Shown one piece after another: positions 14,484 through 21,082 of a DNA stretch of 21,082 nucleotides. The first letter of the stretch is position 1. The number at the start of each line of letters is the position of its first letter. The notes under the pieces are model-generated. The model did not search any database. It was not told the origin of the DNA and saw nothing but the letters and a program-made list of their open reading frames with translations. Both the position numbers and the translations under genes were made by a program. This stretch comes from Spirochaetaceae bacterium (GTDB lineage Bacteria; Spirochaetota; Spirochaetia; Treponematales; Breznakiellaceae). Where the stretch lies: assembly GCA_031265015.1 (NCBI GenBank), contig JAISDG010000001.1:1-21082 (forward strand). Direction: 5' to 3'.

Positions 14484-15311
14484 TTACCCCATCCGCAGTT
14501 CCGCCCGGAAAACCGGAGCGCCTTCGGCCTCTTCGGTTTTCCGGCGGCCTTCTACAGCTAAAGACGACGTGCACGCCGCCGGAGCCCCCCGGGTATCGGC
14601 GCAGGAGCCGTCTATGGCCGCCGTATACAGGCCGATGGTTTCGCCGTACCGGACTTCCGAAAGATAGTTAATGTCCAGCCGTATTTGTTTGGCGCCGGCA
14701 AACAGCGAGGGATCCAGCAGATCCTGGATCCACTGGATATAGCGGGCATTGTTTACATGACCATTATAGTCTATGTCTGAATACGCAGCGCGGCGCGGCG
14801 CCGGCCGGGGAAAGTCTTTCCCGGCATCCGCGGAGAACCGGGATGCAAGGGACGGGGGCGGCTCATTGCCGGAGTTGGGACCCGGCAATGCATCCATGCC
14901 TTCGTTAGGGGGAAGTTGTTCCACCAGCGTCTGGGGCCGCAGGGGCCGGTGTTTTTCCAGATCCACAATAAGCCACGCGCTGCGGCCCCGGACGACCGCC
15001 GGTTCCACACTGCTTTGTCCGGCGGTTCGGATGTCATAATCCCTGACGGCAAACAGCTTGTTCGATCCCCGGGGCCAGGAACGGATGGTTACCTGTTCCC
15101 GGTACCGGGGGCGGCGTTCCATAAAGACCGAAAGCCGGGAAAGTATCCACACCTGGCCGGTTTTCTGCATCATGTCCCGGCCTACCCCCAAAAGTTCCGC
15201 ATGGGTGTTGGCCGCTTCCTGGAAAAGATCAAAGGTGGCGGCAATGGTAAGGCTGTCGCTCTGGTCTACATCCGCAAAACGGATAGACAGCTGTTCACTA
15301 TAAATATCCAT
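14484..15311 (-). CDS. Acyl-ACP thioesterase-like protein
   Basis: FatA-type thioesterases release fatty acids from acyl carrier protein. The 275-aa product has two hot-dog halves. The first (about 1-130) has SIRFADVDQSDSLTIAATFD, WILSRLSVFMERRPRYRE and IRSWPRG. The second begins with SDIDYNGHVNNARYIQW, the family's catalytic Asn-x-His motif. A Pro/Ser-rich linker joins them, and an Ala/Thr/Glu-rich insert occurs near the C-terminus. ATG at 15311 is preferred because GGGGAAAG lies just upstream; a TTG at 15323 would include that Shine-Dalgarno in the coding region. It is the last gene of the minus-strand operon, 43 bases after the lipoprotein gene, and its stop is one base from the stop of the convergent diguanylate cyclase gene. 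Confidence 0.85.
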   Translation of the reverse strand: MDIYSEQLSIRFADVDQSDSLTIAATFDLFQEAANTHAELLGVGRDMMQKTGQVWILSRLSVFMERRPRYREQVTIRSWPRGSNKLFAVRDYDIRTAGQSSVEPAVVRGRSAWLIVDLEKHRPLRPQTLVEQLPPNEGMDALPGPNSGNEPPPSLASRFSADAGKDFPRPAPRRAAYSDIDYNGHVNNARYIQWIQDLLDPSLFAGAKQIRLDINYLSEVRYGETIGLYTAAIDGSCADTRGAPAACTSSLAVEGRRKTEEAEGAPVFRAELRMG

Positions 15312-15354
15312 GGCTTTCCCCAACTGTTTTTTTACCGGGCCATTATGGGCGGCG

Positions 15355-16038
15355 TTATTTTGAATATAGTTTAAGAAACTTATAACCGTCTTCTATAAGC
15401 AGAAAAAAAGGCACTTCGATCAGGTACTGATCCCCCAGGTCCAGGACATCCACCATAAAGGGAGCAAGCCGGCCGGATCCCTGCCCCTGGAACACCGGGC
15501 TCTCGCCCGGGTAGCTGGTCAACACCGCCCTTTGCAGGGTTGCTATGCAGCGTTTGCTGATGATCAGCCGGTACATGCCCGTTAAAGACATCTGCATAAT
15601 ATCATTGTTCTCAAAAGCCTGTATCTGTACCGGTATGGTAATTCCGTCCTGGGTATACCGGGGTACAAAGGGAGTGTCTTCCTTTATAATCCGGTCCACG
15701 GTTTCCCTGTTATAGCCGATATCCATGGTAACCAGGACTCCCAGTTCATTTTCTTTTTTAAGGCTTTCCACCCGGCCGCCAAATTGTTCGTATCCTTCCA
15801 GGTCATAGAACATACTGCCCATCATGCCCCGCAGATTCGCGTTCATGGACTCCGGGTCCATATCGGAATATGGTGAAAACGCTTCGTTGCTTTTTAATAC
15901 GGAGAATTTTATCACATGCCGGTCCGATCCGTTATCCAGCCTGGTAATGTAATGGAAAATATTAAAACATCCCGAAAGAGCAAGGGCCAAAGCACAGATA
16001 CTCACAACGGAACAGAAGGATCGCAGTTTCTTTTTCAT
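15355..16038 (-). CDS. Putative lipoprotein
   Basis: The 227-aa product has a lipoprotein signal peptide: MKKKLRSF, a hydrophobic core, and the lipobox LSGC with Cys24 as the lipidated residue. The mature part (KFSVLKSNEAFSPYSDMDPE, GVLVTMDIGYNRETV, ending with FFLLIEDGYKFLKLYSK) belongs to no family I recognise. Its start overlaps the stop of the histidine kinase gene as ATGA (16035-16038). The tight coupling suggests it works with the kinase at the membrane, perhaps in ligand sensing, but nothing in the sequence proves this. Confidence 0.82.
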   Translation of the reverse strand: MKKKLRSFCSVVSICALALALSGCFNIFHYITRLDNGSDRHVIKFSVLKSNEAFSPYSDMDPESMNANLRGMMGSMFYDLEGYEQFGGRVESLKKENELGVLVTMDIGYNRETVDRIIKEDTPFVPRYTQDGITIPVQIQAFENNDIMQMSLTGMYRLIISKRCIATLQRAVLTSYPGESPVFQGQGSGRLAPFMVDVLDLGDQYLIEVPFFLLIEDGYKFLKLYSK

Positions 16039-19000
16039 GAAAGATACTCCTCAAGCTGTTTAATAACCTCTTCCATATCCAGAGGTTTTCCCACATGACT
16101 ATTCATTCCCGCGGCCAGGCATTTTTCCACATCCTCTTTAAAGACATTGGCGGTCATGGCGATAATTGGTATGCGCCCTCGCGGCTGACCGGTATCTCCA
16201 TGAGTTTTGCTTTCGTCAAAACCCATGGACTTTTCGCGGTTTTTCTCAAAGGCACGGATCTGCCGGGTGGCCTCGTAGCCGTCCATTTCCGGCATCTGGA
16301 CGTCCATAAAAATAACGTCATATTTTTCCGGAGCCGCGCGGAATTTATCCACCGCTTCCCGGCCGTTTTCCGCACAGTCTACGGCAAGCCCCATAGGTTC
16401 CAGCAGGGTCTGTACAATTTCGCGGTTTATTTCCACATCCTCGGCCAGCAGGATACAACGCCCCGGATAGGTTTGTACCGCAGGCTGTTCCGCCTCTGCC
16501 ACGGCGGCTATTCCCAGACATTCATTGATGACATCCGCAATGGCCGACGGGAACAAAGGCTTGGGAAGAAACCGGTCGACCCCCGCCTTTTTTGCCTCGT
16601 CTTCTATGGCGGTCCACTCAAAGGACGAGATCATCACTACTATTGAATGGCGGCCGTTTTGGCCGGCCCGTTGCTTTATGTACCGGGTAAGGGCATTACC
16701 GTCCATGCCGGGCATTTTCCAGTCCACAAAATAAATGTCATAGTCCCCGGTTTTTTCCATCAAAGCCACCGCTTCCTGCCCTCCGCAGACGGTATCGCAG
16801 GACAGTTCAAAACGCCGGGCCAGCTCGGAAAAATATTCCAGCACCGCCGGATCGTCATCTACTACCAGCGCCCGGATATTGCCCCAGTTTACCCCGGACT
16901 GGGAAAGGTCCCTGCCCTGTTCCAGTTTAACCGTAAAGGAAAAAACGGCCCCGCAGCCGGGCTTGGATGTAACCCGGATAGTACCACTCATCATTTCTAC
17001 GATTCGTTTGCTGATTGCCAGCCCCAGGCCGGTACCGCCGAATTTACGGGATGTGTTGCTGTCGGCCTGTTCAAAGGAACGGAACAGCCGGTCCTGCTGT
17101 TCCGCACTGATGCCGATGCCCGAATCGCTTACATCAACCTGCAGGGTGCAGAATTTTGTTCCGTGTTCGTCCTGATCCCTGCTGACGACGCTGCTGTTAA
17201 GGCTGATGTATCCCTCTTCGGGGGTGAACTTAACGGCATTGGAAAGCAGATTGGTAATGACCTGGGTAAGCCGCTGATCGTCACCAATAAGAGTCCGGGG
17301 TATGCCTTCTCCCAGATGAACGGTAAAATGCTGTTTCTTTTCTTCTACCCGGAAGTTTACCACTGTCACAGCCCTGTACAGGATTTTTTCAAAGTTGAAT
17401 TCCGTTTTCGAAAGCTCTAACCTATTGGCCTCTATTTTGGACATGTCCAGGACGTCGTTGATTACTCCCAAAAGGTGGTTAGATGCGTCTTCAATCTTGG
17501 AAAGGCAGTAATCTTTTTTCCCCGGATCCGGCGCTCCTTTTGCTATCTGGGTCATGCCGATAATCGCATTCAGGGGAGTACGCATTTCGTGGCTCATATT
17601 CGCCAGGAACTCGCTTTTTGCCCGGGTGCCGGACAGGGCTTTTTCTCTGACGCCGATAAGATTGCTGATCATCTCGTTGCGCTGCTGGGCGCTGGCAATA
17701 ATGAGGCTGGCGGATGTCAGGATCGCTATTTGATCTTCGGGGAATTTCCGCTCGTAGCGGCAGTCGTCAAATCCCAAAAATCCCCAGAAAACATCCTGCA
17801 AAAAAACCGGTATCCGCAGTACGGAGATGCTGCCCCGGGAACCGGTGATTTTTCGAAGATGTTCGGGAAAGGTTTTTGTTAATCCCTGGAAGGGTTCACC
17901 CTTGATAAGTTTGTCATGCCAGCCGGGAATGTTATCCCCGATCTCTTCGATATGCATTTCCCGGCTGCGTTCCAGGCTTGAGCCCTCCGCCCATTCGTAC
18001 AAAAACTCAGACCTGATTTCCCCGTTGCTGATTTTATTTTTCCAGATATAGATTTTGTCCACATTACCCGCGTGGGCCATCAGCCCCATACATTCCCATA
18101 AATCGATTTCAAAATTTTTAGGGTCTGTTTTGAGCAGGATGGACGCGACATTGTTGACCGTATGGAGCAGTGATCCCTGCCGGCCGATTTTGCGCATCAT
18201 CTCTTGGTATTCCCGAAGATCCCGAATGTACAACAGAATATAATCCCCGCTTTTCCGGATTACCCGCTCCACGATGATTTCCGCCGGTATGGGAGATCCA
18301 TCCAGTTTCTGATAGGACCATTTTTCGGTTTGCCGTCCATGATTGATCACCCTGGTAAAAATAGTCTTCTGTTTATCCGTGGAACGCATACCGTCTTCCT
18401 GATATTCCGGGGAAAGAATATTGAATTTTTCCAGCAGGCCGGCTTTGGCGGTAAATCCGAACAGCCTGAGGGTTTCATTGTTGCAGTCGATAATATCGAA
18501 ATTCATGTCCCAGACGGTACAGCCCAGGGGCGTGGTGTCCAGCATAATCCGGAACCGGTCGTCGGCATCAAGCAGCTTTTCCAGGGTATCATCGGCTTTT
18601 TTCTTTTCCCGCAGATACAAAATTCCCTGGAATTTATACACCAGGCCGATAAAAATGCCGGTAACCACAAAAGCATGGATCTGTTCAAATGCCTTGGAGC
18701 TGGAAACGGGCAGTATCAGATGGGGAAAACGGAAACTAAGGTAATAGCATACTAACACCCAGGCAATATGGATAGAAAGGAGAATAAAAAATTCCAGTCC
18801 CCCGGTCAGCAAAAAGATAACCGTTATGCTTAAGACGAAATAGACCGGCATGCCTCCATCCATGGCGCCAAACAGAAAAAAAGCCGCGGGAAAAAAGACA
18901 TCGCAGAGGAGCAGAATAAACAGCCGGATGCCGGTACGGTAGATTTTATACACGTTGACCAGCACCAGCAGTACCCCTACCAGAACAGTTATGCCCAGCG

Positions 19001-19181
19001 TAATCAGGATGGTCGCCGGTCCCTGCCTGGCTATAATGCGGATTATGGTGGCTGCGATACAGGCCCCCAGCCCCAGGGTAAGATTCATGTTAAGAATACG
19101 GGCATTAATGGAAAGGGAATCGGAAAAAAGATAGTGATGTATGATCTGTTTTAGATTACGTCCATCCATGGATATATTCAT
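16035..19181 (-). CDS. Hybrid sensor histidine kinase (TM-PAS-GAF-HisKA-HATPase-REC-REC)
   Basis: A 1048-aa signalling protein. Five or six membrane segments lie in residues 33-190, followed by a PAS domain (about 205-325) and a GAF domain (about 335-500). The HisKA dimer domain has the phosphoacceptor H531 in NMSHEMRTPLNAIIG. The ATPase domain has the N-box LLSNAVKFTPEEG, G1 SDSGIGIS and G2 GGTGLGLAISKRIVEMMSG. Two receiver domains follow, with phosphoacceptors D820 (FVDWKMPGMDG) and D960 (FMDVQMPEMDG); each also has its acidic pocket (VVDDD, LLAEDVE). There is no HPt domain, so phosphate would pass to a separate protein. The first Met (19181) lacks a good Shine-Dalgarno sequence, and Met 5 (19169) is an alternative. 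It is the first gene of the minus-strand operon, with a palindrome (19197-19211) just upstream. Confidence 0.93.
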   Translation of the reverse strand: MNISMDGRNLKQIIHHYLFSDSLSINARILNMNLTLGLGACIAATIIRIIARQGPATILITLGITVLVGVLLVLVNVYKIYRTGIRLFILLLCDVFFPAAFFLFGAMDGGMPVYFVLSITVIFLLTGGLEFFILLSIHIAWVLVCYYLSFRFPHLILPVSSSKAFEQIHAFVVTGIFIGLVYKFQGILYLREKKKADDTLEKLLDADDRFRIMLDTTPLGCTVWDMNFDIIDCNNETLRLFGFTAKAGLLEKFNILSPEYQEDGMRSTDKQKTIFTRVINHGRQTEKWSYQKLDGSPIPAEIIVERVIRKSGDYILLYIRDLREYQEMMRKIGRQGSLLHTVNNVASILLKTDPKNFEIDLWECMGLMAHAGNVDKIYIWKNKISNGEIRSEFLYEWAEGSSLERSREMHIEEIGDNIPGWHDKLIKGEPFQGLTKTFPEHLRKITGSRGSISVLRIPVFLQDVFWGFLGFDDCRYERKFPEDQIAILTSASLIIASAQQRNEMISNLIGVREKALSGTRAKSEFLANMSHEMRTPLNAIIGMTQIAKGAPDPGKKDYCLSKIEDASNHLLGVINDVLDMSKIEANRLELSKTEFNFEKILYRAVTVVNFRVEEKKQHFTVHLGEGIPRTLIGDDQRLTQVITNLLSNAVKFTPEEGYISLNSSVVSRDQDEHGTKFCTLQVDVSDSGIGISAEQQDRLFRSFEQADSNTSRKFGGTGLGLAISKRIVEMMSGTIRVTSKPGCGAVFSFTVKLEQGRDLSQSGVNWGNIRALVVDDDPAVLEYFSELARRFELSCDTVCGGQEAVALMEKTGDYDIYFVDWKMPGMDGNALTRYIKQRAGQNGRHSIVVMISSFEWTAIEDEAKKAGVDRFLPKPLFPSAIADVINECLGIAAVAEAEQPAVQTYPGRCILLAEDVEINREIVQTLLEPMGLAVDCAENGREAVDKFRAAPEKYDVIFMDVQMPEMDGYEATRQIRAFEKNREKSMGFDESKTHGDTGQPRGRIPIIAMTANVFKEDVEKCLAAGMNSHVGKPLDMEEVIKQLEEYLS

Positions 19182-19196
19182 TATAATCTATTCTTT

Positions 19197-19211
19197 GCCT
19201 TTTTAAAAGGC
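19197..19211. promoter_or_regulatory. Palindrome upstream of the hybrid kinase
   Basis: GCCTTTT-T-AAAAGGC is a perfect seven-base inverted repeat with one central base, 16 bases upstream of the kinase start. It could be an operator. TATAAT on the minus strand overlaps the kinase start codon and has no proper -35 box, so I do not call a promoter there. Confidence 0.35.
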
Positions 19212-19277
19212 CCCGCATTGCCTCACGAAAAATGTTACCGAAAAGAGCCCGTGCCTCATTTTGAAAATGTTACCAAA
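19211..19277 (+). repeat. IS terminal region with two TGTTACC sites
   Basis: Two direct copies of GCCTCA, a short spacer, then AAATGTTACC and A-rich bases lie here, with TGTTACC at 19233-19239 and 19268-19274, 35 bases apart. They sit directly before the transposase reading frame and look like transposase-binding sites at the left end of an insertion sequence. The first 40 bases recur inverted at 6952-6991. Confidence 0.55.
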
Positions 19278-19302
19278 ATTATACTCAAAGGAGGGCGCCC
19301 AA

Positions 19303-19857
19303 ATGGTTAAACATGTAAGAAAAACAGGCGGTAATCAGGGAATATAAAACCCGGTATCAGAAAGCTCTTAAAAAAGCAAAGTCGGCCTTGCTCGACGAGT
19401 TTACCCGGCTGACCGGCTATCACCGGAAATTAGCGGTCCGGCTCTTAAGCGGCAAGCCCGTCAGGGAAATCCTGATCTATGGCAGCGGTGAGGCGGTGAA
19501 GCTCACACCGGAGCGAAAACGACCGGCGAACCGCAAAGGCAAGCGGGTCTATACCGATGAGGCCATCGCCGCCCTCAGACTCATCCGGGCGTTTTTCCGG
19601 TATAAATGCGGGAAGATTTTGGCTTCCCTCATGCGGCAGCAAATGGGGTATATCGCTCCGTGGCCAGCCTTTCATATCACCGAGGCTCTCGCGAAACAGC
19701 TGGTCAGGATAAGCCCCGCTACTATCGCCCGGTATCTGAAAAAAGACAAAGCGGCGCTCAGGCTGAAAGGGAAAAGTCTCACCAAACCGGGGGATTCCCT
19801 GAAAAGCCGCATCCCCATCCGTACCTTCTTTCTACACCGGCGAGGAGCGGAAAACAC
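19303..19857 (+). pseudogene. Transposase pseudogene, integrase-core family, frameshifted and truncated
   Basis: Reading ATG 19303 (AAAGGAGGG at 19287-19295) gives MVKHVRK and then leaves the frame at an A run (19320-19324). With one A fewer it continues QAVIREYKTRYQKA into the long frame that carries LLDEFTRLTGYHRKLAVRLL, then RRYKCGK-like helix-turn-helix residues, ISPATIARYLKK and SRIPIRTFF. This is the N-terminal half of DDE integrase-core transposases of the kind with GYHRK and IPIRTF motifs. A second frameshift at the CTTCTTTCT stretch (about 19824-19832) moves YTGEERKTPGFWQI to another frame. The similarity then stops near 19868, so the whole catalytic DDE core is missing. The element is dead here. 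The A-run shift could have been programmed in an active copy, but the second shift and the truncation argue for decay. Confidence 0.8.
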
Positions 19858-19867
19858 CCGGTTTCTG

Positions 19868-20012
19868 GCAGATACGCGGCACCGCGGTCGTCATACGCCG
19901 CATCATCCGGGTCCAGTTGTGTTGCCCGGGAGAAGTCGGCAATGACCTGGTCATAGTCTCCTTTGAAGTAATACGCAAGGCCGCAGTTGTGGTACGCCGT
20001 CGCATCCGGCGG
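19868..20012 (-). pseudogene. Fragment of a TPR-repeat protein
   Basis: On the minus strand, from about 20009 down to 19868, the frame reads AYHNCGLAYYFKGDYDQVIA, then DFSRATQLDPDDAAYDDRGA, a textbook tetratricopeptide repeat followed by the start of a second. There is no start codon or ribosome-binding site, and the fragment runs straight into the broken transposase. It is a piece of a TPR gene left by rearrangement, possibly together with the insertion sequence. Confidence 0.7.
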
Positions 20013-20235
20013 AAGTCCGTTTCGTCGTCCGGATTTCCATCCACGATGACAGTAAGCGGTTCTGCATTTGTGATGAAGAACGACAGCATCGGCAACAGGG
20101 TTTATGCGGCGGGCTCCGGGGTATTGAAGATTTCATCTTGAAATTTTTGTATATGGGAAGGAACAAATCCCCCGCACCTCCGGATGGGGAACTTCGTAAC
20201 CGGCGAGGGGTCATGGTAAGCCGCGTTCATGCCGC

Positions 20236-20256
20236 TGGTAATCTCCTAGATTACCA
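20236..20256. promoter_or_regulatory. Nine-base inverted repeat, operator-like
   Basis: TGGTAATCT (20236-20244) and AGATTACCA (20248-20256) are perfect reverse complements around CCT. The three-base spacer is too tight for a good RNA hairpin loop but typical of a dimeric repressor or activator site. It lies 54 bases upstream of the -35 box, a usual place for an activator. Confidence 0.5.
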
Positions 20257-20309
20257 ACTCCAGATTTTCTATTGATCCTTGACAAATGAGGTTTTGCTTT
20301 CCTCCCGAC

Positions 20310-20338
20310 TTGACATCACCGTACCCGGAAACGATAAT
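20310..20338 (+). promoter_or_regulatory. Promoter of the hydrogenase-like gene
   Basis: TTGACA (20310-20315) and GATAAT (20333-20338) are separated by 17 bases, close to the sigma70 consensus. Transcription would begin near 20345, giving a leader of about 80 bases. Confidence 0.65.
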
Positions 20339-20341
20339 CCG

Positions 20342-20355
20342 GGCAGTTTACTGCC
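20342..20355. promoter_or_regulatory. Inverted repeat at predicted transcription start
   Basis: GGCAG (20342-20346), a TTTA spacer and CTGCC (20351-20355) lie exactly over the predicted start site. It may be a repressor site or form a 5' stem in the transcript. Confidence 0.4.
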
Positions 20356-20426
20356 TCACAGTGGAGTGATGGCATTCTTTGCTGGCGTGTGGTATAGTGG
20401 GGCATTGGGAAAACCGGGAGGTGACT

Positions 20427-21082
20427 ATGAAGACAAGTACGTTGTCGGCTGTTATCGAAATCGACGAAAAAAAATGCGTCAACTGTCATGCCTGTATCGC
20501 GGCGTGTCCGGTGAAGTACTGTAATAACGGCGCCGGAGAAAAAGTAACCGTTAACCATGATCTCTGTATAGGCTGCGGAAACTGTATCCATGCCTGCACT
20601 CACCACGCGCGGTCTGCGGTGGACAATTCACCGGAATTTTTCAGCGCCCTTGAAAAAAAGGAAAAGGTTATCGCCATTGTCGCTCCGGCCGTAGCCTCCA
20701 ATTTTCCGGGCTTGTACCTTAACCTGAACGGTTACCTTAAATCGCTGGGGGTACAGGCGGTCTTTGACGTAAGCTTCGGCGCGGAACTGACTGTTTTTTC
20801 CTATGTAAAATACATAAAAGAAAAAAAGCCGTCGTTTTGCATAGCCCAGCCCTGTCCTGCCATCGTTACCTACCTTGAAATTTACCATCCCGAGCTTATC
20901 CCCTGCCTTGCCCCGGCGGACAGCCCGATGCTGCATATCATCAAAATGATCCGGGAGTACTATCCCAAATACAACGATTATAAAATCGCCGTTTTTTCTC
21001 CCTGTATCGCCAAACGGCGGGAATTTGACGAAACGGGCCACGGGGATTATAACGTTACGTTTAACGCGCTGTACGACTATCT
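20427..21082 (+). CDS. [FeFe]-hydrogenase-like protein, sensory type, N-terminal part
   Basis: The gene runs off the window; 218 codons are visible. Two 4Fe-4S ferredoxin motifs come first: CVNCHACIAACP (C17, C20, C23, C27) and CIGCGNCIHAC (C47, C50, C53, C57). The hydrogenase H-domain follows. Its L1 motif, normally TSCCP, reads AQPCP (140-144): the cluster-ligand cysteine C143 remains, but the preceding proton-relay cysteine is Pro142. Its L2 motif, normally MPCxxKxxE, reads SPCIAKRRE (191-199), with C193 kept and Met replaced by Ser. Such changes are known from HydS-type sensory hydrogenases, which often carry a PAS domain and signalling output at the C-terminus, beyond this window. ATG at 20427 has GGGAGGTG (20416-20423) just upstream. 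A role in sensing H2 or redox state is inferred. Confidence 0.85.
   Translation, partial: MKTSTLSAVIEIDEKKCVNCHACIAACPVKYCNNGAGEKVTVNHDLCIGCGNCIHACTHHARSAVDNSPEFFSALEKKEKVIAIVAPAVASNFPGLYLNLNGYLKSLGVQAVFDVSFGAELTVFSYVKYIKEKKPSFCIAQPCPAIVTYLEIYHPELIPCLAPADSPMLHIIKMIREYYPKYNDYKIAVFSPCIAKRREFDETGHGDYNVTFNALYDY

Larger units (their letters stand above)
20013..20426. other. Intergenic regulatory region before hydrogenase-like gene
   Basis: No protein gene is seen in these 414 bases. Small open frames on both strands lack ribosome-binding sites and motifs. The right half carries an inverted repeat (20236-20256), a strong promoter (20310-20338) and a second inverted repeat at the predicted start (20342-20355). 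A second possible promoter is an extended -10, TGGTATAGT (20390-20398), without a clear -35. Confidence 0.5.

Noticed and set aside
16095..18755. Several plus-strand frames up to 257 codons
   Set aside because: All are antisense to the histidine kinase, whose domains are complete and continuous.
19182..19187. TATAAT on the minus strand as a kinase promoter
   Set aside because: It overlaps the start codon and the -35 position (TTTTAA) is a poor match, so it would only fit if translation began at Met 5.
1..21082. CRISPR array, tRNA or rRNA genes
   Set aside because: I saw no regularly spaced direct repeats, no tRNA cloverleaf with its conserved T-loop sequence, and no rRNA sequence; a tool search was not possible.

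Overview
The window looks like part of a spirochaete chromosome, most likely a Treponema and possibly one from an insect gut. The basis is gene content and order: rpsP, a KH-domain protein, rimM, trmD and rplS, followed by a FliK-like protein, a stand-alone FlhB C-terminal protein and yraN. A sensory-type [FeFe]-hydrogenase at the right edge would also fit a termite-gut treponeme. The genus is an inference from memory of gene neighbourhoods; no search was run. Most genes are GC-rich, except for a visibly AT-richer patch at about 5850-6700.

Left part (1-6854). Positions 1-320 hold no convincing protein gene but are densely structured. They include a strong minus-facing terminator hairpin, a remnant of a group II intron 3' end (domain VI with a bulged A seven bases before the end), and a plus-strand terminator candidate. 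A sigma70-like promoter with three GGTATAC(C) palindromes over its start then leads into proB-proC (proline synthesis). Convergent to these is an RluA-family pseudouridine synthase. Next comes an unusual fusion of a cyclic-nucleotide-binding domain to an NhaC-type Na+/H+ antiporter. Two unrecognised genes follow, one possibly truncated and one with a signal peptide, a coiled coil and a C-terminal anchor.

Central operon (7026-14482). A near-consensus promoter drives a tightly packed series on the plus strand: rpsP, khpA, rimM, trmD, rplS, a FliK-like gene, an fhlB-like gene, an HD-GYP c-di-GMP phosphodiesterase, yraN, a 65-aa protein, a Zn-binding protein and a GGDEF diguanylate cyclase. Many junctions are ATGA or TGATG overlaps, and trmD and rplS overlap by 59 bases. 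Ribosome and tRNA maturation, flagellar export switching and c-di-GMP turnover would therefore share transcription.

Minus-strand operon (19181-14484). A 1048-aa hybrid histidine kinase overlaps the start of a lipoprotein gene by four bases, and an acyl-ACP thioesterase-like gene follows. The last gene converges on the GGDEF gene with a one-base spacer.

Right part (19197-21082). This is a scarred accessory patch. It has an insertion-sequence end with repeated TGTTACC sites (a diverged inverted copy lies at 6952-6991), a transposase pseudogene with two frameshifts, and a TPR-protein fragment on the other strand. A regulatory region with a strong promoter and two clean inverted repeats comes next. 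The window ends in the N-terminal part of an [FeFe]-hydrogenase-like protein in which the usual proton-relay cysteine position is proline, as expected for a sensor rather than a catalytic hydrogenase.
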